DNA of 64,000 bases from Carboxylicivirga longa (GTDB lineage: Bacteria; Bacteroidota; Bacteroidia; Bacteroidales; Marinilabiliaceae), in NCBI RefSeq assembly GCF_050589825.1, contig NZ_JBNGOZ010000010.1, positions 1 through 64,000 of the forward strand, in the 5' to 3' direction. This document shows positions 35,901-45,500 of this stretch, in pieces (position 1 is the first letter of the stretch; each line of letters starts with the position of its first letter). The position numbers were made by a program, and so were the translations under genes. The notes beneath the pieces are model-generated. The model had not been told where the DNA came from and did not search any database. It was given only the letters and a program-made list of their open reading frames with translations.

Positions 35901-36146
35901 AGAAATGAAGCTATAAATTAAGACCTCTTTTCCTGTCGACTCGAAATTAATTTTGTAATTACCGTCAAAATCAGTAATAACTCCATTGGTGGTTCCTTGT
36001 AAAACAATATTAACACCTGGCAAAGGTTCGCCTGTCTCATCAACAACAACCCCCTTGACTGTTACATTATTGCTTTGGGCCAAAGCATTTATTCCAATAA
36101 AGCAAAATAACATTAATGCCAACCAGAATTTATTTATACTTTTCAT
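32931..36146 (-). CDS. susC: SusC-like TonB-dependent transporter
   Basis: A roughly 1,070-residue TonB-linked outer-membrane protein. The start is placed at MKSINKFWLALMLFCF (36146), which begins a proper signal peptide; an upstream ATG at 36179 gives a charged leader. A carboxypeptidase-like regulatory domain (VTVKGVVVDETGEPLPGVNI) is followed by the plug (SVLKDAAAASIYGSRAPFGVILVTTKKG) and a long beta-barrel ending in an aromatic residue (SLTF). It imports glycan fragments with SusD, powered by TonB. It is fourth from the 3' end of the minus-strand operon order GH2, GH16, susC, susD, sulfatase-like. Confidence 0.96.
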   Translation of the reverse strand: MKSINKFWLALMLFCFIGINALAQSNNVTVKGVVVDETGEPLPGVNIVLQGTTNGVITDFDGNYKINFESTGKEVLIYSFISFENQIFEIKETGTIENNVTLRSDSEDLDEVVVVAFATVKKENLTGSVSQVKAEVLESRPVAQASQALQGVVPGLNISNDMGGELDGSMNINIRGAGTIGQGSSGNPLVLIDGIEGSLNEINPNDIESISVLKDAAAASIYGSRAPFGVILVTTKKGSGGKTTVNYSNNLRISTPINIPDRMNSLDFAYYLNDLYQNTGLNPVYKEAQIQRITDFQNGDLAFGTQPNQSNTGWLSLYESYGNTDWYDVHLNDISFAQDHNLSVKGGTEKVNYYISGGYLDQEGSFRFSNETFGRKTLSTKIGAQLHEKVTLNLTSRFIRKELDKPTAQDAMFYHNLSRRIPTTALYTPYGDYTQKSLVNQLVDGGRTVDQKDYLYNKAQIKFEPIKNWNIFGEINSRIENHDNTKHIAKVSITQPNRNDEYIPVFEGYVPQIEARQHGIYAITAPGQNYFQIGSRQINYTAFNFYTDYSKSIKEHNFKFLTGVQNELFKSKLSYLGTDNLDSDERPFISQNGEKFVYEAKGEWSNLGIFGRINYNYKQRYLVEVNMRADGASRFPEDERWGFFPSASAGWNMSHESFWKPISHVVGSFKIRGSWGVLGNQNTNSYYPYFQNMSIANGNWVVDGDVPSELPAPAPYSSSITWESIESYNFGFDMGLFNNRLTSTFDLFNRTTSDMIGPAPAKPGSFGATVPKTNNAELVTRGWEFEIGWRDNVTNDFSYDVKVVLSDAKSEVTQYSNPENLLFAGNTQQFYEGMQLGEIWGYETVGIAQSDAQMNEWLVNNQPSFGSQWAAGDIMYRDLNGDNVIDAGAQKLNDSGDMKVIGNSTPRYSFGVNAGFNYKAFDFSLFIQGVGKRDVLLSGGAFYPGINQWQVSPYSDHLDYFRPAGSSLGENMDSYYPRPFIGDKNYKSQTHFLQDASYVRLKNVQIGYSLPQTLLSKVGVSNLRVFVSGENLLTLTNLMLFDPEGLADLINGSGKTYPMSAVYSAGLSLTF

Positions 36147-36267
36147 TATTCTGTTTTTAAATATTCTAATTACTAGCAAGAGTTTATGCTAAAAAACACA
36201 AGTTCTTACTTTTTAAAATCCTTATTCATATAGGTATAATCACACATATATGAAGAGTTTTTTAAGA

Positions 36268-36286
36268 GGGCGTTAGAACAACGCCC
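36268..36286 (-). terminator. hairpin between GH16 gene and susC
   Basis: GGGCGTT (36268-36274) pairs with AACGCCC (36280-36286) over a 5-nt loop, 16 bp after the GH16 stop on the minus strand. No T-run follows on that strand, so it may limit read-through or protect the message rather than terminate. Confidence 0.4.
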
Positions 36287-36301
36287 CCTTTATTTCCCGA
36301 T

Positions 36302-38701
36302 TTAATAATATTTGGCATTGTGTCCATCTTGACTAGACTCGTCAAACTGGTCATTAACATATACTCTAATCCAATCTAACTCCATATTTGCCTCTTGACC
36401 TGCTGTCATATTTGGCATTACACCCGACCAGGCACCAATACCTGGTGTAACAATTAACATCATTCCTGACGGGTGATCCCATGGCCAATCATTATTACCG
36501 CCTTCTCCTTTGATATGCTCAAAGTATTGGTGACCGTTAACGCCGCCAATTATGCGATCCTCTAAAACTTCTATCCAATATATATTCCACTTAGTTTCAT
36601 CGGCTAAAGTCACATGAGCCGTTTCGGCATTACCTGTATTAGATGAAAAATTTTGTGTATGCAATGAGCAGTGTGCTTCGTTAGGAAAAGGCATTTCAAC
36701 CAAATCTAACTCACCGCAATCTGGCCAATTAATTTTATAACTATCGTAGTTGGTTTGTCCCATAAACCAGATAGCTTCATTGAAACCATGGATGCCCGAG
36801 TTTTTAAAGCGAACTTCCACACGCATGTTCTCTGTAAACTTTACCCATTTATCACCACCTTGATGATGGCGTTTGCTATAAATAGCTGCACCAGTTTCAA
36901 AGAATGCTGGTTCACCATGTTGATTGGTAGTTTCCTCTGTTAATTTTATGGTTTTAAGCTTTAGTGTTCCTTCAGCTGTTCTAATTTTTAAATCTTTATT
37001 AAAAGTGGCATTTTTAATTCCATTTGCGGTATTAAAATTCCAGAAACAATCCATTGATTGACCATTCTCAAATTCATTGGCATTCCAGAATTTCCAACCT
37101 TCTTTTGTAGGATGATTTACTCCACGATCTAAACCTAATTCATTAGCTTTTTGAGATGGAATGGTATATACAAGAGTTTCATCATTCATAGGATGTAATC
37201 CCTGCGATATATTCACTTCAATTTTATTGTCGGGATTTGCTACACTTCTTATCTCGATTATGCCTTCTACATTACTCAAACTCTTGTTATCAGCTGCATT
37301 TACTTTAATAACAATTGGTGTTGTACTGGCATTGCCCGATTCATTTTCGATAATGCGAAACTTCGAATTGCTTGAAACAGCTTCCCATGCTTCAACAGCT
37401 AGGTTAAGTTGAATCTCAAAATCCTGATTTGAGCCATCAATACTAATATTTTCTTTTTCAACCTCAAAACTAGGCCCCTCACTACCTTGCTGAGCTATTG
37501 TGATGGTCTGAACAATATCATTATATGGAGATATACCTATAATATTTAGTTCAATATTACGCGCGTCAGTTTCTGAATTTTTAGGGTATGTAACCTTAAT
37601 ATTTTGCTTTTCATTTGATTTTATACCATTAGCAGGTTCAAATAGAACACCTTCTATTTCACAAGACGCTTCCCAGTCGACATTGCTACTTAATTCAATT
37701 GTTAACGAACCACTTTCTGAACTTACCTGATCAATTGATGTTGTAGCTTCTATTAGCGGTTCAAATGCTTCTTGGCTTACTTTAAACCAAACATTATAGG
37801 CCGCCTCGTTGTCATTAAATAAAATTGAGTCAGTTCGAACTTCTGTTGATGTATTTTCAGCAATAATAATATCCACACTGGTTTTGCCGGCTTCTCCATT
37901 ACCTGGTTTTGCCGTTATCCAATTTCCGGTGGCTGATTGACTACTTTTCCAGTTTTTAATTGCCGTAAGTTCTATAGTATGCGTTAAACCTGCAGCATCA
38001 ATTTTCTCAACTTTGGATTGTGAGAGAATAATGGATTTACCTGCATTTTCATTACCATTCTGGGCTACTTTTAACCATACTTTTGACAAATCATCTTCCG
38101 TCGCGCTAATGAATAAGACAGAATCAAGACGTGCTGATTTATTATCGTTTTCATCAATCATTAATATAATCTCTGTAGTTCCGTCGTCACCCTTTTGTGG
38201 CTCTACATTAATCCATGTTCCGGTTTCGGATTGCTCTGACTTCCACTTTACGGCAGAAGCAAGGTTTATAGAAATTTCTTCGCCATTCCACGGTACATCA
38301 GTCAAAGAGCTTTCGGATAAAGCAATTATACTACCTGCCTGTTGAATTTTAATACTGTCGTTTAACTCATAGGCATTAAAATAAACATAGGCACTTCGCT
38401 CATAAACACTTGTATTAGGTGTAAGTTCTACAGATGCAACATTATCACCAGTTCCCTTTTGCGGTGTAACGCTTACCCAATCAACCTCTTCATCCAATTG
38501 AATTTCCCAATACGAGTTGGTTTCAATATTAATCTCCATTGAATCAACACCAACCTGTAAAGTGGTTTCATCAGTGAAATACTCTGCAGTAGCGCTAAAA
38601 TAAGGGATGCGTTGCTCCTCAATATCCTCATTACATGCAACCACCAGCAAACCGGTAACCACAAGCAAATAGCTAAGCGCTTTAAATAATCCTTTTTTCA
38701 T
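36302..38701 (-). CDS. five-BACON surface GH16 endo-glycanase
   Basis: A 799-residue lipoprotein (signal ending VVACNED) with about five tandem BACON/Ig-like domains of 85-95 residues (to about 500), each ending in an IxQxG-type strand. The C-terminal GH16 domain (about 515-785) has the catalytic motif E664-L-D666-L-V-E669. The tandem domains would hold the enzyme away from the outer membrane. GH16 members cut beta-1,3 or beta-1,4 galactans, glucans, porphyran/agarose, keratan and poly-LacNAc. With the GH2, GH20 and sulfatase genes nearby, endo-beta-galactosidase action on a sulfated Gal-GlcNAc chain is the best guess. Confidence 0.85.
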   Translation of the reverse strand: MKKGLFKALSYLLVVTGLLVVACNEDIEEQRIPYFSATAEYFTDETTLQVGVDSMEINIETNSYWEIQLDEEVDWVSVTPQKGTGDNVASVELTPNTSVYERSAYVYFNAYELNDSIKIQQAGSIIALSESSLTDVPWNGEEISINLASAVKWKSEQSETGTWINVEPQKGDDGTTEIILMIDENDNKSARLDSVLFISATEDDLSKVWLKVAQNGNENAGKSIILSQSKVEKIDAAGLTHTIELTAIKNWKSSQSATGNWITAKPGNGEAGKTSVDIIIAENTSTEVRTDSILFNDNEAAYNVWFKVSQEAFEPLIEATTSIDQVSSESGSLTIELSSNVDWEASCEIEGVLFEPANGIKSNEKQNIKVTYPKNSETDARNIELNIIGISPYNDIVQTITIAQQGSEGPSFEVEKENISIDGSNQDFEIQLNLAVEAWEAVSSNSKFRIIENESGNASTTPIVIKVNAADNKSLSNVEGIIEIRSVANPDNKIEVNISQGLHPMNDETLVYTIPSQKANELGLDRGVNHPTKEGWKFWNANEFENGQSMDCFWNFNTANGIKNATFNKDLKIRTAEGTLKLKTIKLTEETTNQHGEPAFFETGAAIYSKRHHQGGDKWVKFTENMRVEVRFKNSGIHGFNEAIWFMGQTNYDSYKINWPDCGELDLVEMPFPNEAHCSLHTQNFSSNTGNAETAHVTLADETKWNIYWIEVLEDRIIGGVNGHQYFEHIKGEGGNNDWPWDHPSGMMLIVTPGIGAWSGVMPNMTAGQEANMELDWIRVYVNDQFDESSQDGHNAKYY

Positions 38702-38796
38702 AACTTAAACTTATCTTTAACTATTTCTTTAGATGAATACTATCAAACAATTCCTTTTTGCATAATATGAACTTACTGATAGTTAATTTTGTGTTT

Positions 38797-38804
38797 CAAA
38801 AATA
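38797..38804 (-). promoter_or_regulatory. candidate -7 promoter element for GH16-susCD operon
   Basis: The minus strand reads TATTTTTG, matching TAnnTTTG, about 95 bp before the GH16 start. No convincing -33 TTTG is seen. An imperfect palindrome, ATTACA-TG-TGTAAT at 38842-38855, lies upstream and could bind the regulator. Confidence 0.35.
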
Positions 38805-38962
38805 GTTGTGATACAATTAAACTTCCATCATCATTTTAATCATTACATGTGTAATAATCGTTCAGAAATCAGGATGATTAATCGTTCATTCTACCATGAC
38901 ACATTCAACTTCAAAATCACCATCACACTATCCGATAGGTATTTATACACACACTATTGTAA

Positions 38963-41900
38963 TTAATGCAATGGTTTTATTTTATATGAATATTGATATG
39001 TGCCAGCCGGAATCTGGTACTTTTTTATCGGACGAGCTTTCTCGTTCCATGAGTTATTTCCGCCAACACCCGCTTGAAGCATATCTACATTCACTGTGAT
39101 TGTTTCATCGTTGTAAAGTTCATTAGTGTGTGTTGCCTTTTCCAGATTATCAGCACTCCATGGCCAAACCGAAACATTAAGCGGTTTAGTTCCTTCAATT
39201 CTCAATCCATCACCCTTGTCGTTTGTTAACGTAAGCCAACGAACTCCAGTTCTGTTCCCATTTTCTTGTGGATACACATAATGGTAAATAAAATCATCAA
39301 CCGTTCCGCTATAAACATCAATTTCAGCAGCGGCCTTTCTATCAGCATAGTTTTCCCAAGGACCTCTGCCGTAATAACTCATATTGGTAAAGTCCTTATT
39401 AATTCCAAATCGGCTTCCTACTTTTAAAAGCATTGGTAGTGATTTATCAGCCTGTAATTGATAATTGACATTCAATTCTCCATCACCTGTAATTATAAAT
39501 TCACTCACCTGTGAAAGTTTATCTTCAATTATATGCGTTATTTTAACACTTATCTTTCCAGGTGTAACTTCATCAATTTCGATATCCGATACTTGCAATT
39601 GCTGATGGGTATCCTTCCAAAAAGCTGATGTTTTATGCGATTTCCACCCTCTGCGGTCATTATCTGTTTGAGGTCGCCAAAATGATGCTGTTAATGGTGC
39701 TTCAATGATATTTATTCCTTTGAACTTATATTGTTTTAGCACACCACATTTCTTTTCGAAAATTAAGTTAAACTTATTCCCTGATAATAAGAGTTCTGTT
39801 TCTGTTTCACTTAGTTCTATTGAGGAATATTTATTGCTCTCAGCAGGCTTTTCTTTGTATAAAGGCAGTTTAAACTGTTCTTTGGCAACCTCAAACCCAA
39901 TCTCGGCAAATGGGGTTCTATTCTTCTGTTCTACCCACACCCTTAGCCAATACTCGGCTCCCGGTTTAATTTTAAGGTTCTTAAAAGGTATTACAACTTC
40001 TTTCCATTGCCCGGGGTTGATATGCACATTTTCTATTGTGCCTACCTTAATTTCCTTGCCTTCTTCAGAAACACTCCATTTGAAGTTATAGTTGTCCGTA
40101 TTAGTAAAATTGAATCGGTTTTTAATTCTAACTGCACCATTCTTCAAGTCCACAGCTCCAAATTCAACAGGTTGAAAAATATATTTACACTCCCATAGTT
40201 GCGGTTTTGGTGTTCTGTCTGATGCAACTATCCCATTAATACAAAAGTTACTCAAGTTAGGCTTATCACCAAAATCTCCTCCATAAGCCCAATATACTTG
40301 ACCTTTGTCATCTTCTTGTAAAATACCCTGGTCAATCCAATCCCAAATATATCCGCCAATCAGATTAGGCGAGTCATACACTAAATCCCAATATTCTTTC
40401 AGGTTACCAAGCGAGTTCCCCATTGCATGTGCGTATTCACACATGATAATCGGACGTTTTATTTGCCGATTATTTACTAGATTTTGAACTTGCTCAATTG
40501 ACGGGTACATCCTACTGATGACATCTACGTAAGCAGGGTCAGTGGGATTAGCCATTTGCGTATTATAATTTTCTTGCCACTCTTTTGTGTTAACCGGAAT
40601 GTAATCCAAACTAGTTGGTACGCCCTGAGCTCCCTCGTAATGCACAAATCTTGTGGGGTCGTAGTCTTTTACCCATGCAGATGCAGCTGCAAAATTAGGG
40701 CCACAACCTGATTCATTTCCCAATGACCAGGAGATAATAGAAGCATGATTTTTATCCCTTTCAACCATCGCAATGATACGCTCAAGAAAAGAATTTGACC
40801 ATGTAGCATCATTTGCTAGTTGTCCACCTATACCATGTGTTTCTACATTTGCCTCATCCATCACATATAATCCATATTCATCACACAACTCATAGAAATA
40901 AGGGTCATTAGGGTAATGACAAGTCCTAACGGAATTGAAATTAAATTGTTTCATCAATTGAACATCTTTCCGCATATCAGAACGACTAACTGTTTTACCA
41001 GTTACGTGGTGATGGTCATGGCGGTTAACTCCTTTGAGTTTGACGGATTTCCCATTTACCAATAACTCACCGTTTTTGGTAATTTTTATGTCTCTAAAAC
41101 CAATCTTACAACTCCTTGCCTCTACCAAATCTTTATTAGCATTGTATATAGACATGACTAATGTGTACAGGTATGGTTGTTCAGCAGACCATTGATGCGG
41201 AGAAGGAATCATTTTCTCCATTAAAGCAAAATAAATATTATCACGCGGGACATGTTTTTTATTAACCACTTGGTTGACATCAACCGTGAGCGGTGAATCC
41301 AATACCTCATGACCATTGGCATCAAAAAGCCTTGCTGAGAACTGCCAATTATTTATATTTATATCGTCCGTCATTTTAATAGTTGGATTTATCTTCAAAG
41401 ACGCGTTTGTAAACGTTTTATCAAATTTTGTTTGTACAAAAAAATCAGATAAATGCACCTTGGGTTGTGCCATTAAAAACACTTCACGGTGAATTCCACT
41501 CATACGCCAATGGTCTTGGTCTTCAAGATAACTGCCATCGCACCATCTAAATACCTGAACGGCTATTTTGTTGTTGCCTTTTTTTAAATAGTTTGTAATA
41601 TCAAATTCGGCTGGTAATCTACTACCTTGGCTGTAACCAGCAAGATGACCATTTACCCAACAGTAAAAAGCTGAAGAGACACCTCCAAAATGTAATATCA
41701 CGTTCTGTTCAGTCCAATTTTTCGGCAGTTCAAACTCTTTTATATATGACCCAACCGGATTATCTCGTTCAATAAATGGTGGATTAACCTTAAATGGGTA
41801 TTCAACATTTGTGTAAATAGGCGTACCATAACCTTGCATTTCCCAACATGAGGGTACAGGTATTTCGCCCCAATTACTATCATCAAACTCCAGCATCTGG

Positions 41901-42169
41901 AAGTTGTTAGAGCGTAATTCTGCTTTTGGTACAAAATTAAATTTCCAATCTCCATCCAACATCAATAAACTGGATCGCTCTCGTTGACCTAATAAGGCAT
42001 CCTTTTCGCTACCATATGAGTATGAAGTAACCCGTGCTGGCATTTTCATTTGACAGGTTACAAATTGATTTTCCCAATCTTTTTGCTGAGCATTAATAAC
42101 CGACGAAGCACTCCTGACTAATATGAACAGGATGAGTAGCCGTAAATAATTATTCTTCATTAATAACAT
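38963..42169 (-). CDS. secreted GH2 beta-galactosidase
   Basis: A 1,068-residue LacZ-type GH2 enzyme with signal peptide (MKNNYLRLLILFILVRSASSV, favouring the start at 42160). Domains in order: sugar-binding jelly roll (about 60-230), Ig-like, TIM barrel, second Ig-like, and small beta-galactosidase domain with AGVGGNNSW. The acid/base is Glu486 in SWSLGNES and the nucleophile Glu578 in MCEYAHAMGNS (numbered from 42169). It removes terminal beta-linked galactose in the periplasm. It heads the minus-strand enzyme genes and faces the regulator gene across a 392-bp divergent region; a 260-bp gap with a promoter candidate separates it from GH16. Confidence 0.93.
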   Translation of the reverse strand: MLLMKNNYLRLLILFILVRSASSVINAQQKDWENQFVTCQMKMPARVTSYSYGSEKDALLGQRERSSLLMLDGDWKFNFVPKAELRSNNFQMLEFDDSNWGEIPVPSCWEMQGYGTPIYTNVEYPFKVNPPFIERDNPVGSYIKEFELPKNWTEQNVILHFGGVSSAFYCWVNGHLAGYSQGSRLPAEFDITNYLKKGNNKIAVQVFRWCDGSYLEDQDHWRMSGIHREVFLMAQPKVHLSDFFVQTKFDKTFTNASLKINPTIKMTDDININNWQFSARLFDANGHEVLDSPLTVDVNQVVNKKHVPRDNIYFALMEKMIPSPHQWSAEQPYLYTLVMSIYNANKDLVEARSCKIGFRDIKITKNGELLVNGKSVKLKGVNRHDHHHVTGKTVSRSDMRKDVQLMKQFNFNSVRTCHYPNDPYFYELCDEYGLYVMDEANVETHGIGGQLANDATWSNSFLERIIAMVERDKNHASIISWSLGNESGCGPNFAAASAWVKDYDPTRFVHYEGAQGVPTSLDYIPVNTKEWQENYNTQMANPTDPAYVDVISRMYPSIEQVQNLVNNRQIKRPIIMCEYAHAMGNSLGNLKEYWDLVYDSPNLIGGYIWDWIDQGILQEDDKGQVYWAYGGDFGDKPNLSNFCINGIVASDRTPKPQLWECKYIFQPVEFGAVDLKNGAVRIKNRFNFTNTDNYNFKWSVSEEGKEIKVGTIENVHINPGQWKEVVIPFKNLKIKPGAEYWLRVWVEQKNRTPFAEIGFEVAKEQFKLPLYKEKPAESNKYSSIELSETETELLLSGNKFNLIFEKKCGVLKQYKFKGINIIEAPLTASFWRPQTDNDRRGWKSHKTSAFWKDTHQQLQVSDIEIDEVTPGKISVKITHIIEDKLSQVSEFIITGDGELNVNYQLQADKSLPMLLKVGSRFGINKDFTNMSYYGRGPWENYADRKAAAEIDVYSGTVDDFIYHYVYPQENGNRTGVRWLTLTNDKGDGLRIEGTKPLNVSVWPWSADNLEKATHTNELYNDETITVNVDMLQAGVGGNNSWNEKARPIKKYQIPAGTYQYSYKIKPLH

Positions 42170-42561
42170 GTATCGAGTGTTTAAATAATAATCCGATTAA
42201 TGGGTAAATTGTCACTATACCACCTTTTTTAATTGCAATTATTTGTAACAAAAATATCGACTGTCTTTTATTGCTGATGGTGACGTTTTAATCTTTGTAA
42301 AGCGCTTTTTTCTCCAGACTATAAGGTGGTTATTTTATTCATTTAAGATGGATTAATTATTCACTTTAACACCACATTAGTTGTGGTAGCAGGGGTTTGA
42401 TTATAATACATCATGGACGCATTTTCTCAGAGTAATAACTTTATGTGGAAATCATTAATTTCGCAGTTGGATAAAACAGTATTAGTACAACTCTTTCTCT
42501 AATTAGATGTTGTTTAAAATAAGTCACCAATAAAAATAAAAGCTGAGTTACTAATCAAGAT
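42170..42561. promoter_or_regulatory. divergent regulatory region between GH2 and HTCS genes
   Basis: 392 bp with no gene. It must hold the promoters of the two diverging genes. The only clear symmetric site is AAAGCGCTTT at 42299-42308, near the middle. No full TTTG/TAnnTTTG promoter is obvious by eye. Binding of the AraC-type output domain of the adjacent regulator here is likely but not shown. Confidence 0.45.
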
Positions 42562-45500
42562 ATGCTGAGAACCTTCAAAATATTAGTATTCATTCTTGCC
42601 GGTCACATTATTTCGTATGCTCAATCAACTAACTTTTCGGTTGAGCAAATTACTATTGAAGATGGGCTGTCGGATAACACCATCAACTGTATTTATAAAG
42701 ATTTTACAGGTTTCATGTGGTTTGGTTCTAACGATGGATTAAATAGATATGATGGAAGTCAAATAAAGTCCTTTAATCCCGATGGCGAAGTAATGCATAT
42801 ACTGGACATTGAACAAAGCAGTGATTCAACCCTCTGGATAGCTTGCTCCAATGGCTTGTATCATTTTAACCCAATTACCGAAAGCTTTGTATCACATTAC
42901 ACTCACAATCCAAAAGATATGAATAGTCTGCCTGGTACAAAAGTAAGTTCAATACATATAGCACAAAAAGGTGGACTATGGCTGACTACCAATCAAGGCT
43001 TATCCTACATGACGATAAATAACTCCAATGAGGTTACGTTCTTAAATCATATCATCAAAAAAAAGAATGGACAGCCGTATATCAACTTTACAGATTTATA
43101 TGAAGATGGTGATGGACTGATTTGGATTGGCTCGTATGAAAACCATTTGATTAGATTCAATCCCTTTACCAATGAGGTTGAGGAATTTACACTCTTACCC
43201 AAACACAAAGCCAATAATTTTAAGTTTATACAAAAAATATTTGCCGAGAATGACAAATATCTATGGCTGGCTACACTGGGCAGTGGTGTCCTGCGATTTA
43301 ACAAATCCTCTGCCAACGTTGAGCAATTCACATACAATCACACTGCAATTAATTCCCTAATTCACACTGACATATATGCCATATCTCAAGATAATTTAGG
43401 CAATATTTGGCTGGCCACATGGAATGGCGTTGATGTTACTGAATCTTCCAACGAACGGTTAAACAAACCACATTTTACCCATTACAACTGGAATCATCCT
43501 CAATTTAGAGATAAGTTAGAGAACAGAACAAGTGCATTGTTCTTTGATAGCTCTGGAGTTATGTGGATTGGAACTTTTGGTGGTGGTGTAGTGAAAGTTA
43601 ACCTCGGTCATCAGAATTTCAGAAGAGTTAACTTTGATTCTTCACCAAAGCAAAACCACTTGGAAATAAAAGATATCGTTGAAGATGAAAGTGGGTATTT
43701 ATGGGTATCGACCTGGCATGGTGGAATAAAGAGAACCACAGCACAAACCGGAGCAATAAATACGAACGAATTTAAAGAGTTCCTGCATAGCGATAGGCAC
43801 TCTAACTCCATTGCTTCAAATGTTGTGGTAGCAAGTGCCAAGGATGAAGATAACAACTTGTGGTTTGCTCATGAAGGCAGTGGTTTGTCTTTATATAATG
43901 CAAAAACGGAAGACTTTACTAATATTTTGACTAACACTAAAAAAAATGGTACCCAGCCGAAAATTAAAGACATTTACATCGATTCGAAACATAGATTCTG
44001 GATTGGCACTAACAATGGCTTAGTCTTTTATGATAGAAAAGAAGATCTTTTTCATCGAGTTACAAGGCAAACAAAAGCAAAACTAACACTTAATTCTAAT
44101 TATATCAGAACCATACTGGAGGATGCTGAAGGTAATATATGGATTGGCACAAATAATGGTCTCAATAAATTAATTTATCACGAACGTGACTCTTTTCGTT
44201 TTAATCACTTTAATGATATCTATACACCAATAGAACAGCTAAAAAGCAAGGAAGTTTGGTCCCTTTATGAAGATTCTTCCGGAACAATCTGGATTGGTTA
44301 TCGTGGTGGTTTAGGTAAGTATATTCCTATGCAAGGGAAACTCCGGTTTTATACCAAACGCGATGGTTTGTGCGATAACTTTATCACATGTATTACTGAG
44401 GACTCGCAAGGCCATTTGTGGCTCGGCACTGACTCCGGCATTGCGCGTTTTAATAAACAAAATGAATCGTTTACCAATTACTACATTAATAACAACAATC
44501 GCACTGCCTACACTGATTCTAAGGGCAATATCTATTTTGGAAACAACCGTGGCTTATTAGTTTTTAATCCTGAAAGGTTTGTTAAAAATGAATTTATTCC
44601 ACCAGTCGTTATTTCAGACCTTAAAATTAAAAACATATCGGCATCTACTAAACAAGCAAATAATAAACCAGTTATAGAACAATCGATAAGCTATACAAGA
44701 GAATTGACAATAAAACATACAGAGAATAATTTTACACTCGAATTCATAGCCTTATCATACCTTCATCAGGAGAAGAATAAATATGCCTACCGCCTTAAAA
44801 ATTTTGATGACAATTGGGTTTTTACCGATGATAAACGGCGGTATGTAACATACAATAACCTCAGACCTGGCGATTATATATTTGAGGTAAAAGCATCAAA
44901 TAACGATGAAAAATGGAATAGCGTACCCACAACTATTAAAATAACAATATTGCCTCCGTGGTGGGGCACTTGGTGGGCCTTTACACTTGAAGCGATTCTA
45001 TTATTCGTTTTTATATTTGGTATTTTTAGGTTACGACTAAATCGTTTAATAAAACAGCAGCAGCACGACCTGCAGCAAACTGAATTGAAAAACAACCTTA
45101 AGATTGCTCGAATTAAGCACAAAAAAGAGCAGGAGCTTAGCACTATGAAATCGCGATTTTTTATGAATATATCGCATGAAATCAGAACACCATTGACGCT
45201 AATTACTGCACCATTAAAAGACATCATTCAATCGCAACAACTACCAACAGGTTTAAAACAACGCGTTATTTTAGTTAATAAAAATGCTGAAAAACTATTG
45301 ACTCTGGTAAATCAATTGCTTGATTTAAGAAAAATTGAAACTCAGGAAATGAATACTTTTGCCTCGAAAAATAATATCGTTCCATTTGGCAAAGCAATTT
45401 TCAACTCATTTAAAGATTTAGCAAGATTAAATAAGATTGAGTATACTTTTATTTGTCAAAACCAATCAATTAGGTTGTGGTATGACACCAGAAAAATGGA

